Positions 1 through 9,084 are shown, counted from the stretch's first letter. The stretch is 64,000 nucleotides of DNA from Paracoccus thiocyanatus (GCF_900156255.1 NZ_FTMK01000015.1:23498-87497), one strand, 5' to 3'. Numbers and translations: made by a program. Notes: generated from the sequence alone by a model not told the origin.

Positions 1-2095
1 GCATCAGGCCCACGGCATAGGCGGCGATGACCGGCGTCGGCTCGGCCGGCTTGGCGATCACCGCATTGCCGGCCATCAGCGCTGCCGCGATCTGGCCGGT
101 AAAGATCGCCAGCGGAAAGTTCCACGGGCTGATCGCGCCGATGATGCCGCGCGATGTGCCGGCATCGGCCTCGCCCTCGGCGGCGTAATAGCGCAGGAAG
201 TCCACCGCCTCGCGCAGTTCCGCCACCGCGTCGGGCAGCGCCTTGCCTGCCTCGCGCGCCAGGATGCCGAAGATCGGGCCGAAATGCTCTTCGTAAAGAT
301 CGGCGGCGCGGTGCAGCACCGCGGCACGCTCGGCCGCCGGCGCGTCCCAGATGCGCGCATCGTCGATGGCGCGGACGGCGGTCTGGGCATCGACCATCAT
401 CACCTGGGCGATCTTTTCGCCCGTCGTCGGGTTGACCACATCCTGCATCTTGCCAGTGGGTTCCGAGACGGTCAGCGGCATCGCATCAGGGATCGCCACG
501 TCGCGGGCGGCATAGATGCGCGCCAAAGTCTTCTCGTCCGTCAGATCAAACCCGGTCGAGTTCCGACGCGAGGCGCCGAACAGCGCGTCCGGCGCCACCA
601 GCGCGCGCGGCGCACGCGCGTCCGCCAGCGCCACGAAGGGGTCGCGGGCGATTTCCTCGGGCGGGACGGATTCGTCCACGATCTGATGCACGAAGCTGCT
701 GTTGGCACCGTTCTCCAGCAGCCGGCGCACCAGATAGGCCAGCAGGTCGCGATGCGCGCCCACGGGCGCATAGATGCGGCAGCGGCCTTTCGTCTCGCGC
801 AGCACGATGTCGTGCAGCCGCTCGCCCATGCCGTGCAGCCGCTGGAATTCGAAGCGGGTGTCGCCCGCCATTTCCAGGATCGCCGCAACCGTATGGGCGT
901 TGTGGGTGGCGAATTGCGGATAGATGCGGTCGCTGTGGCCGATCAGCTTGCGGGCATGGGCGATATAGCTGACGTCGGTCGCGACCTTGCTGGTGAACAG
1001 CGCAAAGCCCGGCAGGCCCTCGACCTGGGCATGCTTGATCTCGCTGTCCCAATAGGCGCCCTTGACCAGCCGCACCATGATCCGGCGATCAAGCCGGGCC
1101 GCGGTCTGGTAAAGCCAGTCGATCACCTGCCCGGCGCGCTTGCCGTAAGCCTGCACCACGACGCCGAACCCGTCCCAGCCGGCCAGCGAGGGATCGGCCA
1201 GCACCGCCTCGATCACACCCATCGACAGGACCAGCCGGTCCTGTTCCTCGGCGTCGATGTTCATGCCCATGCCGGCGGCCTTGGCGGCTTGCGCCAGCCG
1301 CAGCACCACCGGCACCAGTTCGGCCATGACCCGGTCCTGCTGCGCCACCTCGTAACGCGGATGCAGCGCCGAGAGCTTGATCGAGATGCCGGGATTGTCC
1401 TCGACCGAGCCCTTGGTGCAAGCCTTGGCGATCGCGGCGATGGCATCGGCATAGGCGTGCTCGTAGCGGGCGGCGTCCGCCCCGGTCATCGCCGCCTCGC
1501 CCAGCATGTCGTAGCTGTAGGTAAAGCCCTGCGCCTCGCGTTTGGCGGCGCGGTCCAGCGCGCCTTCGATGGTCTGGCCCAGCACGAATTGCCGGCCCAT
1601 TTCCTTCATGGCGCGGGTGACGGCGGTGCGGATCACCGGCTCGCCCAGCCGACGCACCAGCCGGCGCAGCGTTCCGGCCTGGTCGTCGTCCAGCACCTTG
1701 CCGGTCAGCATCAAGGCCCAGGTCGAGGCGTTGACCAGCGACGAGGACGCCGCGCCCAGATGCCTGCCCCAGTCCGAGGGCGCGATCTTGTCCTCGATCA
1801 GCGCGTCGATGGTCTGGCGGTCGGGGACGCGCAGCATCGCCTCGGCCAGGCACATCAGCGCCACGCCCTCGCGCGTGGACAGCCCGTATTCGGCCAGGAA
1901 ATGTTCCATCATCGAGGGGCTTGCCTCGGCGCGGATGCGGCGCACCAGGCCCGCCGCGCGGGCGGTGATGGCGGCGCGGGCACCGGCATCCAGCCCGGCC
2001 TGCACCACCAGCCCTTGCAGCAGCTCCGCCTCGTCGGCGAATTTCGCCTGGGTGGAAAACACGTCCGAAAACGGCGCGGGGTTGACATGGGTCAT
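1..2095 (-). CDS. putA: Bifunctional proline dehydrogenase / L-glutamate-5-semialdehyde dehydrogenase, C-terminus cut by window edge
   Basis: PutA oxidises L-proline to glutamate in two steps, using FAD and then NAD. About 698 codons are visible. The N-terminus (MTHVNPAPFSD) has no ribbon-helix-helix DNA-binding domain, so this PutA should not act as its own repressor, which fits the separate putR next door. The proline dehydrogenase barrel spans roughly residues 170-480, with YSYDMLGEAA near 193 and YPQFATHNAHT further on. A linker with RRNSTGFDL leads into the aldehyde dehydrogenase domain, where ISPWNFPLAIFTGQ and GNAVIAKPAEPTP are visible. The window ends before the catalytic Cys and Glu. 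The start at 2095 is supported by an AAGGAG site about 7 bases upstream. It is divergent from putR. Confidence 0.95.
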   Translation of the reverse strand, partial: MTHVNPAPFSDVFSTQAKFADEAELLQGLVVQAGLDAGARAAITARAAGLVRRIRAEASPSMMEHFLAEYGLSTREGVALMCLAEAMLRVPDRQTIDALIEDKIAPSDWGRHLGAASSSLVNASTWALMLTGKVLDDDQAGTLRRLVRRLGEPVIRTAVTRAMKEMGRQFVLGQTIEGALDRAAKREAQGFTYSYDMLGEAAMTGADAARYEHAYADAIAAIAKACTKGSVEDNPGISIKLSALHPRYEVAQQDRVMAELVPVVLRLAQAAKAAGMGMNIDAEEQDRLVLSMGVIEAVLADPSLAGWDGFGVVVQAYGKRAGQVIDWLYQTAARLDRRIMVRLVKGAYWDSEIKHAQVEGLPGFALFTSKVATDVSYIAHARKLIGHSDRIYPQFATHNAHTVAAILEMAGDTRFEFQRLHGMGERLHDIVLRETKGRCRIYAPVGAHRDLLAYLVRRLLENGANSSFVHQIVDESVPPEEIARDPFVALADARAPRALVAPDALFGASRRNSTGFDLTDEKTLARIYAARDVAIPDAMPLTVSEPTGKMQDVVNPTTGEKIAQVMMVDAQTAVRAIDDARIWDAPAAERAAVLHRAADLYEEHFGPIFGILAREAGKALPDAVAELREAVDFLRYYAAEGEADAGTSRGIIGAISPWNFPLAIFTGQIAAALMAGNAVIAKPAEPTPVIAAYAVGLM

Positions 2096-2204
2096 GCCGA
2101 TCTCCTTATTCGATGGGACAAGGCTATCAGATGCCGGATAGGCGGTGCGGCTGAAGATGGTCCACTCCATAGGCATACAGAACAAATTCGAGGCGTTTTT
2201 TAGA

Positions 2205-2669
2205 ATGGACCCAAACCTGGATGCGCAGGATCGCAAGATCTTGGCGGAACTGACCCAGAACGCGCGCATCCCCATCGCCGAGCTGGCGCGGCGGGTTGGC
2301 CTGTCCAAGACGCCCGTGGCCCTGCGGATCAAGCATCTGGAAGACATCGGCCTGATCACCGGCTATCGCGCCATCCTGTCGCCCCTGAAGCTGGGCCTGA
2401 CCCATGTGACCTATGTCGAGGTCAGCATGAGCGACACCCGCGAACAGGCGCTGCAACAGTTCAACGCCGCTGTCCGCGCCATTCCTGAGGTCGAGGAATG
2501 CTACATGATCGCCGGCGGCTGCGACTATCTGATGAAGGTGCGCTCGCGCGACATGGCCGATTTCCGGCGCATCCTGGCCGAGAAGATCTCGGTCCTGCCC
2601 CATGTCAGCAACACCTCCAGCCATGTCTCGATGGAGGCCGTGGTCGAGCAGAATTTCACGCTGGGCTAG
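2205..2669 (+). CDS. putR: Lrp/AsnC-family regulator, probable proline-responsive activator of putA
   Basis: A 154-residue protein of normal Lrp/AsnC length. An N-terminal helix-turn-helix (about residues 5-50, with IAELARRVGLSKTPVALRIK) is followed by an AsnC-type RAM ligand-binding domain containing GGCDYLMKVR near residue 105. The start MDPNLDAQDRKIL is the usual family beginning; upstream in-frame starts at 2145 (GTG) and 2157 would add a non-conserved tail. It is divergent from putA across about 110 bases. In Agrobacterium and Rhodobacter a PutR of this family activates putA in response to proline, and adjacency argues for the same role here. The specific proline response is inferred. 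Confidence 0.9.
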   Translation: MDPNLDAQDRKILAELTQNARIPIAELARRVGLSKTPVALRIKHLEDIGLITGYRAILSPLKLGLTHVTYVEVSMSDTREQALQQFNAAVRAIPEVEECYMIAGGCDYLMKVRSRDMADFRRILAEKISVLPHVSNTSSHVSMEAVVEQNFTLG

Positions 2670-2723
2670 CCACCCCGTCCGGGGACGGGGCGATCGGCCA
2701 GCCATTGACTGCCTGGCCTTGGG

Positions 2724-3680
2724 TCAGGCCGGCTTTGCCATCACGCGCGCGATGTAGGACGCGATCATCAGGTCCAGATGCGCGCCGCCGCCGTTCTTGA
2801 ACACGGTGATCTCGTCCCCGGACCGCCGCCGCCGGGCGTCGGGGCGCACCAGGTCGTAAAGATCGCCCAGCACGCTTTTGGCCGTGATCGCCCCCGAGGC
2901 GATGGGCAGCACAAGCTCGCCGATATGGCCCAGCGTGGTTTCGCGGCTGTCCACGAACAGCGCGGCCCTGGCCATCAGCGCATCGTCGGCCTCGCGCATG
3001 TCGGCCTTGAAGGCGCCGATCAGGTCCACATGGGTGCCGGGCCGGACCCAATCCCCCAGGATCACCGGCTGGCGCGCCATGGTGGCCGAAGAAACGATAT
3101 CGGCCTGCCCGACCGCGGCGCGCAGGTCCTCGACCGCCGCCAGTTCGGCGTTGATGCCGCCAAGTCCCGCGACCAGCGCCTGCGCCTGTTCCGGCCGGCG
3201 CGCCCAGACCGAGACCCGCCTGATCCCCGGCAGCACGGCTGTATAGGCCCTGACCAGGCTGGCCGCGACCGTGCCCGCGCCGACCACCAGCAGGTGCCGG
3301 CTATCGGGCCGTGCAAGCAGGCTGGCGCCCAGCACGGAATCGGCGGCGGTCTTGAACTCGGTGACCAGCGGGCTGTCGACGATGGCTTGCAGCCCGCCGG
3401 TTTCGCCGTCGAAAACCAGCATCGCGCCCTGGACCGTGGGCAGCCCCCGCGCGGCATTGCCGTCAAAGACGGTGAAGGTCTTGGCGCCGTAGCCCAGCCC
3501 CTCGATCCAGGCCGAGCGGCTCATCATCGTGCCGGTGGGCGGGCCAAGGAACACGTCGGCGATCTGCGCGCGGGGCAGCGCATGGCCCTGGCGCAGCGCC
3601 TCGACGGCATCGGCCCAGTTCAGCCGGCCGATGGCAGCGTCATAGGACAGGAATTGCGGCGCAGGGCTTGTGGCGGTCAT
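2724..3680 (-). CDS. Ornithine cyclodeaminase/mu-crystallin family protein, probable delta1-pyrroline-2-carboxylate reductase
   Basis: A 318-residue member of the ornithine cyclodeaminase/mu-crystallin family. The catalytic-lobe segment GYGAKTFTVF lies near residue 63 (Lys67) and the Rossmann nucleotide-binding motif VVGAGTVAA near residues 132-140. The start at 3680 has a strong AAGGAGG site. It lies 14 bases downstream of a hydroxyproline dehydratase gene and close to putA. In bacteria such proteins reduce delta1-pyrroline-2-carboxylate, the dehydratase product, to L-proline with NAD(P)H. That context makes the reductase role much likelier than true ornithine cyclodeaminase or alanine dehydrogenase activity, but family members cannot be told apart with certainty from sequence alone. 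Confidence 0.85.
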   Translation of the reverse strand: MTATSPAPQFLSYDAAIGRLNWADAVEALRQGHALPRAQIADVFLGPPTGTMMSRSAWIEGLGYGAKTFTVFDGNAARGLPTVQGAMLVFDGETGGLQAIVDSPLVTEFKTAADSVLGASLLARPDSRHLLVVGAGTVAASLVRAYTAVLPGIRRVSVWARRPEQAQALVAGLGGINAELAAVEDLRAAVGQADIVSSATMARQPVILGDWVRPGTHVDLIGAFKADMREADDALMARAALFVDSRETTLGHIGELVLPIASGAITAKSVLGDLYDLVRPDARRRRSGDEITVFKNGGGAHLDLMIASYIARVMAKPA

Positions 3681-3694
3681 GGAACGAAGCCTCC

Positions 3695-4723
3695 TTAAAC
3701 ATCCATCGGCCAGGTGTCCGACAGGCGATAGCCACCCTGGAACGGGTCGGACGGGTCGACCATCAACTGTTTCGTCCCGATAATCCAGCCCCGGCCGGAA
3801 ATGATCGGGCTGATCGCCGGCTTGCCGTTCAGATCGACCTGATCGGCAATCGCGCAATGAAACTCGGTGTCCAGGATCGAGCGGCCGGTGAAGCGGTCCC
3901 CGACCTTCATCTGCCCGCGCGCATGCAGCACCGCCATCCGCGCCGAGCAGCCCGTCCCGGTCGGAGAGCGGTCGATCTTGCCCGGACGGATCGCCACGGC
4001 ATTCTTGCCATAAAGCACACCGTCCGCCTTGGTCAGCGGGTCGGTGAACTGGCAGAACGAGATGTGGTTCCAATCGTTCGCCGGGTGGCGGAAACCAAGC
4101 TGTTCATTGGCGGCGCGCGTGATCCGCACCCCCCACTCGGCCAGGTCGCGGGCTTGATCGGGGGCGATGCGCATCCCGACCGAGGCCGCATCGACCAGCA
4201 CGAAACTGTCGCCGCCATAGGCGGTGTCGACGGTGATCGTGCCCAAGCCGTCGACCTCGATCCGCGCATCCAGCCGGTCGGCGAAAGAGGGCACGTTGCG
4301 GACCCGGATGCGCTCGGCCTTGCCGCCCCTGCATTCGGCCTCGACCTGGATCAGCCCGCCCGGTGCTTCCAGCACCATGCTGGTGATCGGCTCTTGCATG
4401 GGAACGATGCCGGTATCCAGCAGCACCGTCGCCACGCAGATCGCGTTCGAGCCGGACATGGGCGGCGTGTCGGCCGGCTCCATGATGATCCAGCCCATGC
4501 GGGCGCGCGGATCCTTGGGCGGCACCAGCAGGTTGACATGGCGGAACACGCCGCCGCGCGGCTCGTTCAGCACGAAGTTCCGCAGGGTCTCATCCTGGGC
4601 GATCCAGCGCGACTGGTCCCAGACCGTCTCGCCCGGCGGCGGAGCGACGCCGCCGACGATGACATCGCCGACCTCGCCTTCGGCATGGCAGGACACGACA
4701 TGCACGACCCTGGATGTGCGCAT
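3695..4723 (-). CDS. Proline racemase superfamily enzyme, probable trans-3-hydroxy-L-proline dehydratase
   Basis: A 342-residue member of the proline racemase superfamily. The two active-site positions can be read: the first is Ser90 (in PPMSGSNAI) instead of the Cys of true racemases, and the second is Cys259 (in SPTGTGCSA). Ser/Cys and Cys/Thr variants are associated with trans-3-hydroxy-L-proline dehydratase and, in some Ser/Cys members, with hydroxyproline epimerase activity. Dehydration gives delta1-pyrroline-2-carboxylate, the substrate of the downstream reductase. It is the first gene of a two-gene operon and is divergent from a GntR regulator. A 4-hydroxyproline epimerase role is the main alternative, but no other genes of the 4-hydroxyproline pathway are in the window. 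Confidence 0.85.
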   Translation of the reverse strand: MRTSRVVHVVSCHAEGEVGDVIVGGVAPPPGETVWDQSRWIAQDETLRNFVLNEPRGGVFRHVNLLVPPKDPRARMGWIIMEPADTPPMSGSNAICVATVLLDTGIVPMQEPITSMVLEAPGGLIQVEAECRGGKAERIRVRNVPSFADRLDARIEVDGLGTITVDTAYGGDSFVLVDAASVGMRIAPDQARDLAEWGVRITRAANEQLGFRHPANDWNHISFCQFTDPLTKADGVLYGKNAVAIRPGKIDRSPTGTGCSARMAVLHARGQMKVGDRFTGRSILDTEFHCAIADQVDLNGKPAISPIISGRGWIIGTKQLMVDPSDPFQGGYRLSDTWPMDV

Positions 4724-4747
4724 TTTCCCTCGCTCGGCGGTGAGTGA

Positions 4748-4858
4748 TTATATTTCGTATACGATATCAGGGCGAATTTGCCCGGCCCGTCCGATCCTGT
4801 CAAGCGGCATCGCCGTGGGCCAGACCGCAAGCCGCTGTCTCTTGCGGCGATATATCGG
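4748..4858. promoter_or_regulatory. Divergent control region with GntR-type palindromes
   Basis: Between the hydroxyproline operon and the divergent GntR gene lies the perfect palindrome TCGTATACGA (4755-4764) inside an AT-rich stretch. GTATAC-centred palindromes are typical operators of FadR/FCD-type GntR proteins. A second palindrome, CGATATATCG, sits at 4848-4857, nearer the GntR start. Binding by the adjacent regulator is inferred. Confidence 0.5.
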
Positions 4859-4911
4859 CTACCATATCTTCGGCGTTGCGACGGCCCTGTTCGCCAGCTT
4901 GGGGAAAGCGG

Positions 4912-5586
4912 ATGCCATTGAAGGAAGTAGAGGTTCCCAATCTGGGGAAAGCCCCCACCGCCTCGGACATCATCCTGAAATTCATCCGCGATTCCATCGC
5001 CGACGGGTCGCTGGACGAGGGCGAGCCGATTCGCCAGGACGATGTCGCGCGCATGTTCAATGTCAGCAAGATCCCGGTCCGCGAGGCGCTGAAGCGGCTG
5101 GAGGCCGAGGGGCTGGTCGCGTTCCAGCGCAACAAGGGCGCCGTCGTCACCACCCTGTCAGAGCCCGAGATCGCCCAGGTGTTCGAGACCCGCGCCATCC
5201 TGGAAGCGGCCGCCGTCAAGCTGTCGGTGCCGCATATGACGCCGGAAACCTTTGCCGAGGCCGAGGCTTTCTGCGACGGCTTCGCCAAGGAAACGGATGT
5301 GGCGCAATGGTCGGCGCTGAACTGGCAGTTCCACAGCCGCCTGTATCTGGATGCGCAAAGGCCGTTCCTGGTCGGCACGATCCGTTCGGTCAACGACCGG
5401 CTGGAACGATATTTGCGCATTCAGCTAAGCCTCTCGCACGGCCAGGGCACCGCGGATCGCGAGCATCGCCAGATCCTTGCCGCCTGCCGCGCGGGTGATG
5501 CGGATAAGGCGGGCAAGCTTGTCTACGACCATATCATGGGGGCCTGCGCATCGCTGCTGCATCACCTGCCGGCAAGCAAGGCGTAG
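4912..5586 (+). CDS. GntR-family (FCD domain) transcriptional regulator
   Basis: A 224-residue regulator. A winged helix-turn-helix (about residues 15-75, DDVARMFNVSKIPVREALKRL) is followed by an all-helical FCD ligand domain with several conserved histidines (WQFHSRLY, REHRQIL, YDHIMG) that could coordinate a metal. The ATG at 4912 (MPLKEVEV) follows GGGGAAAG and gives normal length; an upstream in-frame start would add about 56 residues lacking family features. It is divergent from the 3-hydroxyproline operon, so it probably represses that operon until hydroxyproline or a breakdown product is present. Ligand and operator are inferred. Confidence 0.85.
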   Translation: MPLKEVEVPNLGKAPTASDIILKFIRDSIADGSLDEGEPIRQDDVARMFNVSKIPVREALKRLEAEGLVAFQRNKGAVVTTLSEPEIAQVFETRAILEAAAVKLSVPHMTPETFAEAEAFCDGFAKETDVAQWSALNWQFHSRLYLDAQRPFLVGTIRSVNDRLERYLRIQLSLSHGQGTADREHRQILAACRAGDADKAGKLVYDHIMGACASLLHHLPASKA

Positions 5587-5671
5587 GGACGCGCTGACCG
5601 GCGCGCTGCGAAAGCACCAAAGCGGGCAAGGATTGCTGTTCCCGCAGGATCGCTGCTGTCGTGTCTATATA

Positions 5672-5687
5672 GATTGCATTGCAAATC
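5672..5687. promoter_or_regulatory. Candidate MarR operator upstream of the MarR-FUSC operon
   Basis: The sequence GATTGCATTGCAAATC, 28 bases before the MarR start, is an imperfect inverted repeat in an AT-rich patch. TTGCAA-type sites of this kind are common in front of autoregulated marR genes. Support is only by position and symmetry. Confidence 0.35.
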
Positions 5688-5714
5688 AAGTCAAATGGCC
5701 CCATATGGAAGGCC

Positions 5715-6182
5715 ATGAACGATCATCTTCCCCTTCGCGCGCAGTTCGGCATGCGCTTTTCGCTGCTGGCCCGCCGCTGGCGCCGCGCGGTCGATGCCCG
5801 GCTGTCGGCGGCCGGGCTGAGCGATGCAACCTGGGTGCCGCTGGTCCATCTGAAGGAAACCGGCGGCGGCATCAGCCAGAAAGAACTGGCCGCCCTGGTG
5901 GGCGTGGATGGGTCGAGCCTGGTGCGCGTCCTTGACATTCTTGAACGCGAAGGAATGATCGAAAGACGCAGGGACCAGGCCGATGGGCGCGCCCGGCTGA
6001 TCCATCTGACCGCCTCGGGCGAAGCCCGCGTCGGCCAGATCCGCGCCGAACTGGGCCGCGTCGAAGAAACGATGCTTTGCGACCTTGCCGACCGGGAACT
6101 CACTGCAATGCTGACGCATTTCGAGACGATCGACCGGCGCATGAACGCGCTGGATGCGCAGGCCGCAGGGCAAGGCCGATGA
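5715..6182 (+). CDS. MarR-family transcriptional regulator
   Basis: A 155-residue MarR protein. The winged helix-turn-helix lies in the middle (ISQKELAALVGVDGSSLVRVLDILEREGMIE, then the wing RRRDQADGRARLIHLT, about residues 48-110). The start at 5715 follows GGAAGG; an in-frame start 36 bases upstream is less likely. Its stop overlaps the start of the FUSC gene (ATGA), so the two are translated together. MarR proteins usually repress an adjacent efflux or aromatic-acid gene and are released by the transported compound, which is the likely arrangement here. Confidence 0.9.
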   Translation: MNDHLPLRAQFGMRFSLLARRWRRAVDARLSAAGLSDATWVPLVHLKETGGGISQKELAALVGVDGSSLVRVLDILEREGMIERRRDQADGRARLIHLTASGEARVGQIRAELGRVEETMLCDLADRELTAMLTHFETIDRRMNALDAQAAGQGR

Positions 6183-7321
6183 AGATCCGCAACCTGGCCG
6201 ACAGGCCGGGTCCGCTGGCGGCAAGCCGCCGGGACGCCGCCCGCCATCTGCTGCATCGCGACCAGTTCCGCGCCAGCGTCGCGCTGTCGCGCCAGCCGTC
6301 GCTGCGAAACTCGGCATTGGCGGGGATGCAGGCGGCGATCACCGCCGCCATCGCCTTGCCGCTGTTCTGGCTGTCGCCCTGGTCCGACCTGATCCGATTT
6401 GCCTCGCTTGGCGCGCTGGTCGCGTTGTTCGGCCGCTTCGCCCCGGCCCGCAGCCGCAACCGGATCGTCCTGCTTTGCGGGCTTTGGCAGGTGCTGGCGG
6501 TGCTGGTCATGTCCGGCGCGGTGTGGATGGGCGCACCGGCGGCCCTGCAACTGGTGCTGCTGGCCCTGTCCTGCGGCGTCTTTCTGTTCGTCAGCCTGAC
6601 CGGCGGCTTCGGCGCGCCGGGACCGCTGATCTTCGTCTTTGCCTCCGGGGCCTCGATGGCGGGCAGCCTGACCGGCCATGAGGTGATCGGACGCGTCCTG
6701 GCAACCGCGCTGGTCGCGGCGCTGGCCTGGGCGGTCTGCGCGGCCAGCGAGGCGCTGCGCCATCACCCGGCGCCCGAGCGTGCGCTGCCGACCGAGCCCG
6801 AGCTGTTGCTGAGCCATCGGCTGGCTGCCGCCGCCCGCACCATTGCCGGAGCCGGGATCGCCATTTTTCTAAGCCATGCCTTTGGGGCGAACCACCCGGC
6901 CTGGGCGGCGATGGGGGCGCTGGCGGTGATGCAGGGGGCGCATCTGCACATCACCATGAACCGCGCATTGCAACGGATGGCGGGAACGGTGGTGGGGGCG
7001 CTGCTGGCCTGGGTCCTGCTGGTGCAGGATCCTGCGGTCTGGACCGTGATCGCCGTGCTGATCGTGCTTCAGGTCGCGACCGAGATGGTGATCGGGATCA
7101 ACTACGCCTTTGGGCAGATCCTGGTCACGCCGATGGCGCTGTTGATGACCCATCTTGCCGCACCGCATGGCGCCGGGCCGGAAATGGCGCCGGAACGGGT
7201 TCTGGACACGCTTTTGGGCGCCGGGGTGGGCATCGCGGCCGCGGTGCTGCTGTCCACGCTTGACGATCGCAAGCATCTGGCCCGGCTGCGGGCCGAGGCC
7301 GCCGGCAGGGTCAAAGGGTAA
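6179..7321 (+). CDS. FUSC-family membrane protein, probable aromatic acid or drug exporter
   Basis: A 380-residue integral membrane protein in two halves. Residues about 45-190 and 220-365 each contain several hydrophobic helices, separated by a charged linker (SEALRHHPAPERALPTEPELL). The second half has the FUSC-like segment HPAWAAMGALAVMQGAH. FUSC proteins include the AaeB p-hydroxybenzoate efflux component and related exporters. It lacks the large cytoplasmic domain of full-length AaeB or YccS, so it is a short form. It is coupled to the upstream MarR gene by ATGA overlap. The substrate is unknown; an aromatic or phenolic acid is a reasonable guess from family and regulator. It ends 7 bases from the convergent RpiR gene. 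Confidence 0.8.
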   Translation: MKIRNLADRPGPLAASRRDAARHLLHRDQFRASVALSRQPSLRNSALAGMQAAITAAIALPLFWLSPWSDLIRFASLGALVALFGRFAPARSRNRIVLLCGLWQVLAVLVMSGAVWMGAPAALQLVLLALSCGVFLFVSLTGGFGAPGPLIFVFASGASMAGSLTGHEVIGRVLATALVAALAWAVCAASEALRHHPAPERALPTEPELLLSHRLAAAARTIAGAGIAIFLSHAFGANHPAWAAMGALAVMQGAHLHITMNRALQRMAGTVVGALLAWVLLVQDPAVWTVIAVLIVLQVATEMVIGINYAFGQILVTPMALLMTHLAAPHGAGPEMAPERVLDTLLGAGVGIAAAVLLSTLDDRKHLARLRAEAAGRVKG

Positions 7322-7328
7322 CGCCGTC

Positions 7329-8144
7329 CTAAGCTTGGCCTCGGGTCCGCTTCTTGCCCTGGCCTGCGCCCTGGCCAAGCCCGACCACCGCGGCGGCAAG
7401 AAGATCGCTGACCATCAGCTTGCCGATCAGCGGCGCCAATTCGCCCCGCTGCGGGGATGGCACCAGGGGGGCGGTGGTGATGATCTCGTCGCATAGCGGG
7501 GCAAGGGCCTCGGCGCCCCCCTGCCCGCAGACCGCCACGGTGATCGCGCCGGCGTCGCGAGAATGGGCCAGGAACGTGCCGGTGCGCAATGTCAGGCCGG
7601 TTTCCGACAGGATCATCGCCACCGACCCGCGCTTGCGGGACGCGGCTATCTCGTTCGCGGTGATGTCGTCGCGAAAGGCCCGCGCCAGCAGGCCGATCCG
7701 CGAAAAGCGATATGCGAAAAGATCGGCCCCCATCCCCGACACGCCCGATCCGAAGATGTCGATATGCGGCGCATCCCGCATGGCGCGGGCGACGCGATAC
7801 AGGGTTGCGGCCTCCAACCCGTCCGACGTTCCGCGCAGGGCGGTGCAAAGCTGGTCGACATGGCTGGCGGGGGCGCAGGACGCATCGCCGCGCCGATAGA
7901 CGACATCGGCGGCCAGGGCGACCCTTAGGTCGCGCAGATTGTCGAACCCCATGGTCCGGCAAAAGCGCACGACGCTGGCTTCGCCCGATTGTGCCGCATG
8001 CGCGAGGCCGGCGACCGACAGGCGGATCGCCTCTTCGGGGCGTTCCAGAAAGATGCGCGCCACGCGGGCCTGGGCGGCCGGCAAGGTCGCGCTTTTGTTG
8101 TGGATGGCGGCCAAGGTGGTCCGGCCCAGCGTTGGTTGCGTCAT
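7329..8144 (-). CDS. RpiR-family transcriptional regulator with SIS domain
   Basis: A 271-residue regulator. The N-terminal RpiR helix-turn-helix (about residues 5-80, with VAGLAHAAQSGEASVVRFCRTMGF) is followed by a SIS phosphosugar-binding domain (about 110-235) with GSGVSG at 132-137 and SETG at 180-183. The start MTQPTLGR at 8144 gives the usual beginning and follows AAAGGG; a longer reading from further upstream is not family-like. RpiR proteins sense sugar phosphates. It is the last gene of the Ugp-like transporter operon, so it probably regulates uptake and breakdown of a phosphorylated or phosphate-linked sugar or polyol. The C-terminal tail KKRTRGQA is basic. Confidence 0.88.
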   Translation of the reverse strand: MTQPTLGRTTLAAIHNKSATLPAAQARVARIFLERPEEAIRLSVAGLAHAAQSGEASVVRFCRTMGFDNLRDLRVALAADVVYRRGDASCAPASHVDQLCTALRGTSDGLEAATLYRVARAMRDAPHIDIFGSGVSGMGADLFAYRFSRIGLLARAFRDDITANEIAASRKRGSVAMILSETGLTLRTGTFLAHSRDAGAITVAVCGQGGAEALAPLCDEIITTAPLVPSPQRGELAPLIGKLMVSDLLAAAVVGLGQGAGQGKKRTRGQA

Positions 8145-8181
8145 GCGCGGCCCTTTGCCCCGGCCCAAGACCGGCTTTTCG

Positions 8182-9084
8182 TCAAAGCCAGAACGGATTG
8201 CTCCAGGCGCGCTTGCCGTCCGGCCCGAAAACGATGACCCGCAGCCACGGGCTGCCGCGAAGACCGTCAAGGGACAGTTCCGCCCGGCTGACCCCGGCTT
8301 CGAAATGATAGCTGTGCTGATAGCCCTGGCCCGCGATCAGGATGCCCGCCGCGGGCGAGCATTCGACCAGCAGCCGGTCGTCCTGGAACCGGATGTTCTG
8401 GATGCTGGGCCCTTGGGTCGAATAGAACTGCCCCGCCTTCAGTGCCGAGACGATCGCATCCGCCGAACGGTCGCGCGCTTTCAGCATCACCCAGCCGCCG
8501 CCGAAATCGGGCGTGCGGAAATGCGCGTCGTCGCAGGCATAGGCCAGCAGCCGGTGCCCCTTGTCCGCCAGCCCGTCCAGCAGATAGGCGCCATCGCCCT
8601 TGTCATGCATGATCTGGCAGCCGTGGTTATAGATTTCGACCGCATGGGCCGCATCAAGCAGCGTTTCGGCATCGTCCATCGAAAGCTGGTACCAGGCCGG
8701 ATGCGCGATGCCGACAAAGGCGCCCGCGGCATGGGCGCGGCGGGCCAGCGCGGGCCCGTCCTCGTGATCCGCGGTCGGCGCGAAATCCGGCGGCAGGCCG
8801 ACGGCGACCAGGTGCCACAGATCGGACATCTCGGTGCGCGGCGCGTGAAGCTCGGCGCCGAAGATCGGGGTGAAATCCGCGGTTTCCAGATCCGAGATGT
8901 CGGTGATCGGAAAGTCGCAGGATTTCAGGAAATGGTCGGTGATCGACAAGAAGTCATAACCGGCGGCGCGATAGCGGGCCGCGACTTCCTGCGGGGCCAG
9001 CGTCCCGTCGGACAGGTTGGAATGGGTGTGGATGTTGCCCTTGAGAAAGGGGCCGGGAAGATCAAAGGGGGAAAATGCGCTCAT
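8182..9084 (-). CDS. PHP-domain metallo-phosphoesterase
   Basis: A 300-residue PHP-domain hydrolase. Metal-binding motifs are intact: HTH at residues 19-21, TDH ending at 51, GAE ending at 78, GIAHPAW with His128, and the DDAH motif at 185-188. The C-terminal 90 residues form a beta-rich extension, as in CehA/McbA-type PHP hydrolases. No signal peptide is present, so it is cytoplasmic. PHP enzymes cleave phosphate monoesters or diesters, and some act on carbamates or phosphorylated metabolites. It follows the Ugp-type binding protein gene and precedes the RpiR regulator, so a phosphodiester or phosphosugar imported by this operon is the likely substrate. Confidence 0.85.
   Translation of the reverse strand: MSAFSPFDLPGPFLKGNIHTHSNLSDGTLAPQEVAARYRAAGYDFLSITDHFLKSCDFPITDISDLETADFTPIFGAELHAPRTEMSDLWHLVAVGLPPDFAPTADHEDGPALARRAHAAGAFVGIAHPAWYQLSMDDAETLLDAAHAVEIYNHGCQIMHDKGDGAYLLDGLADKGHRLLAYACDDAHFRTPDFGGGWVMLKARDRSADAIVSALKAGQFYSTQGPSIQNIRFQDDRLLVECSPAAGILIAGQGYQHSYHFEAGVSRAELSLDGLRGSPWLRVIVFGPDGKRAWSNPFWL

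Noticed and set aside
284..2203. A 639-codon open frame on the plus strand
   Set aside because: It is antisense to putA, which is firmly identified by catalytic-domain motifs.
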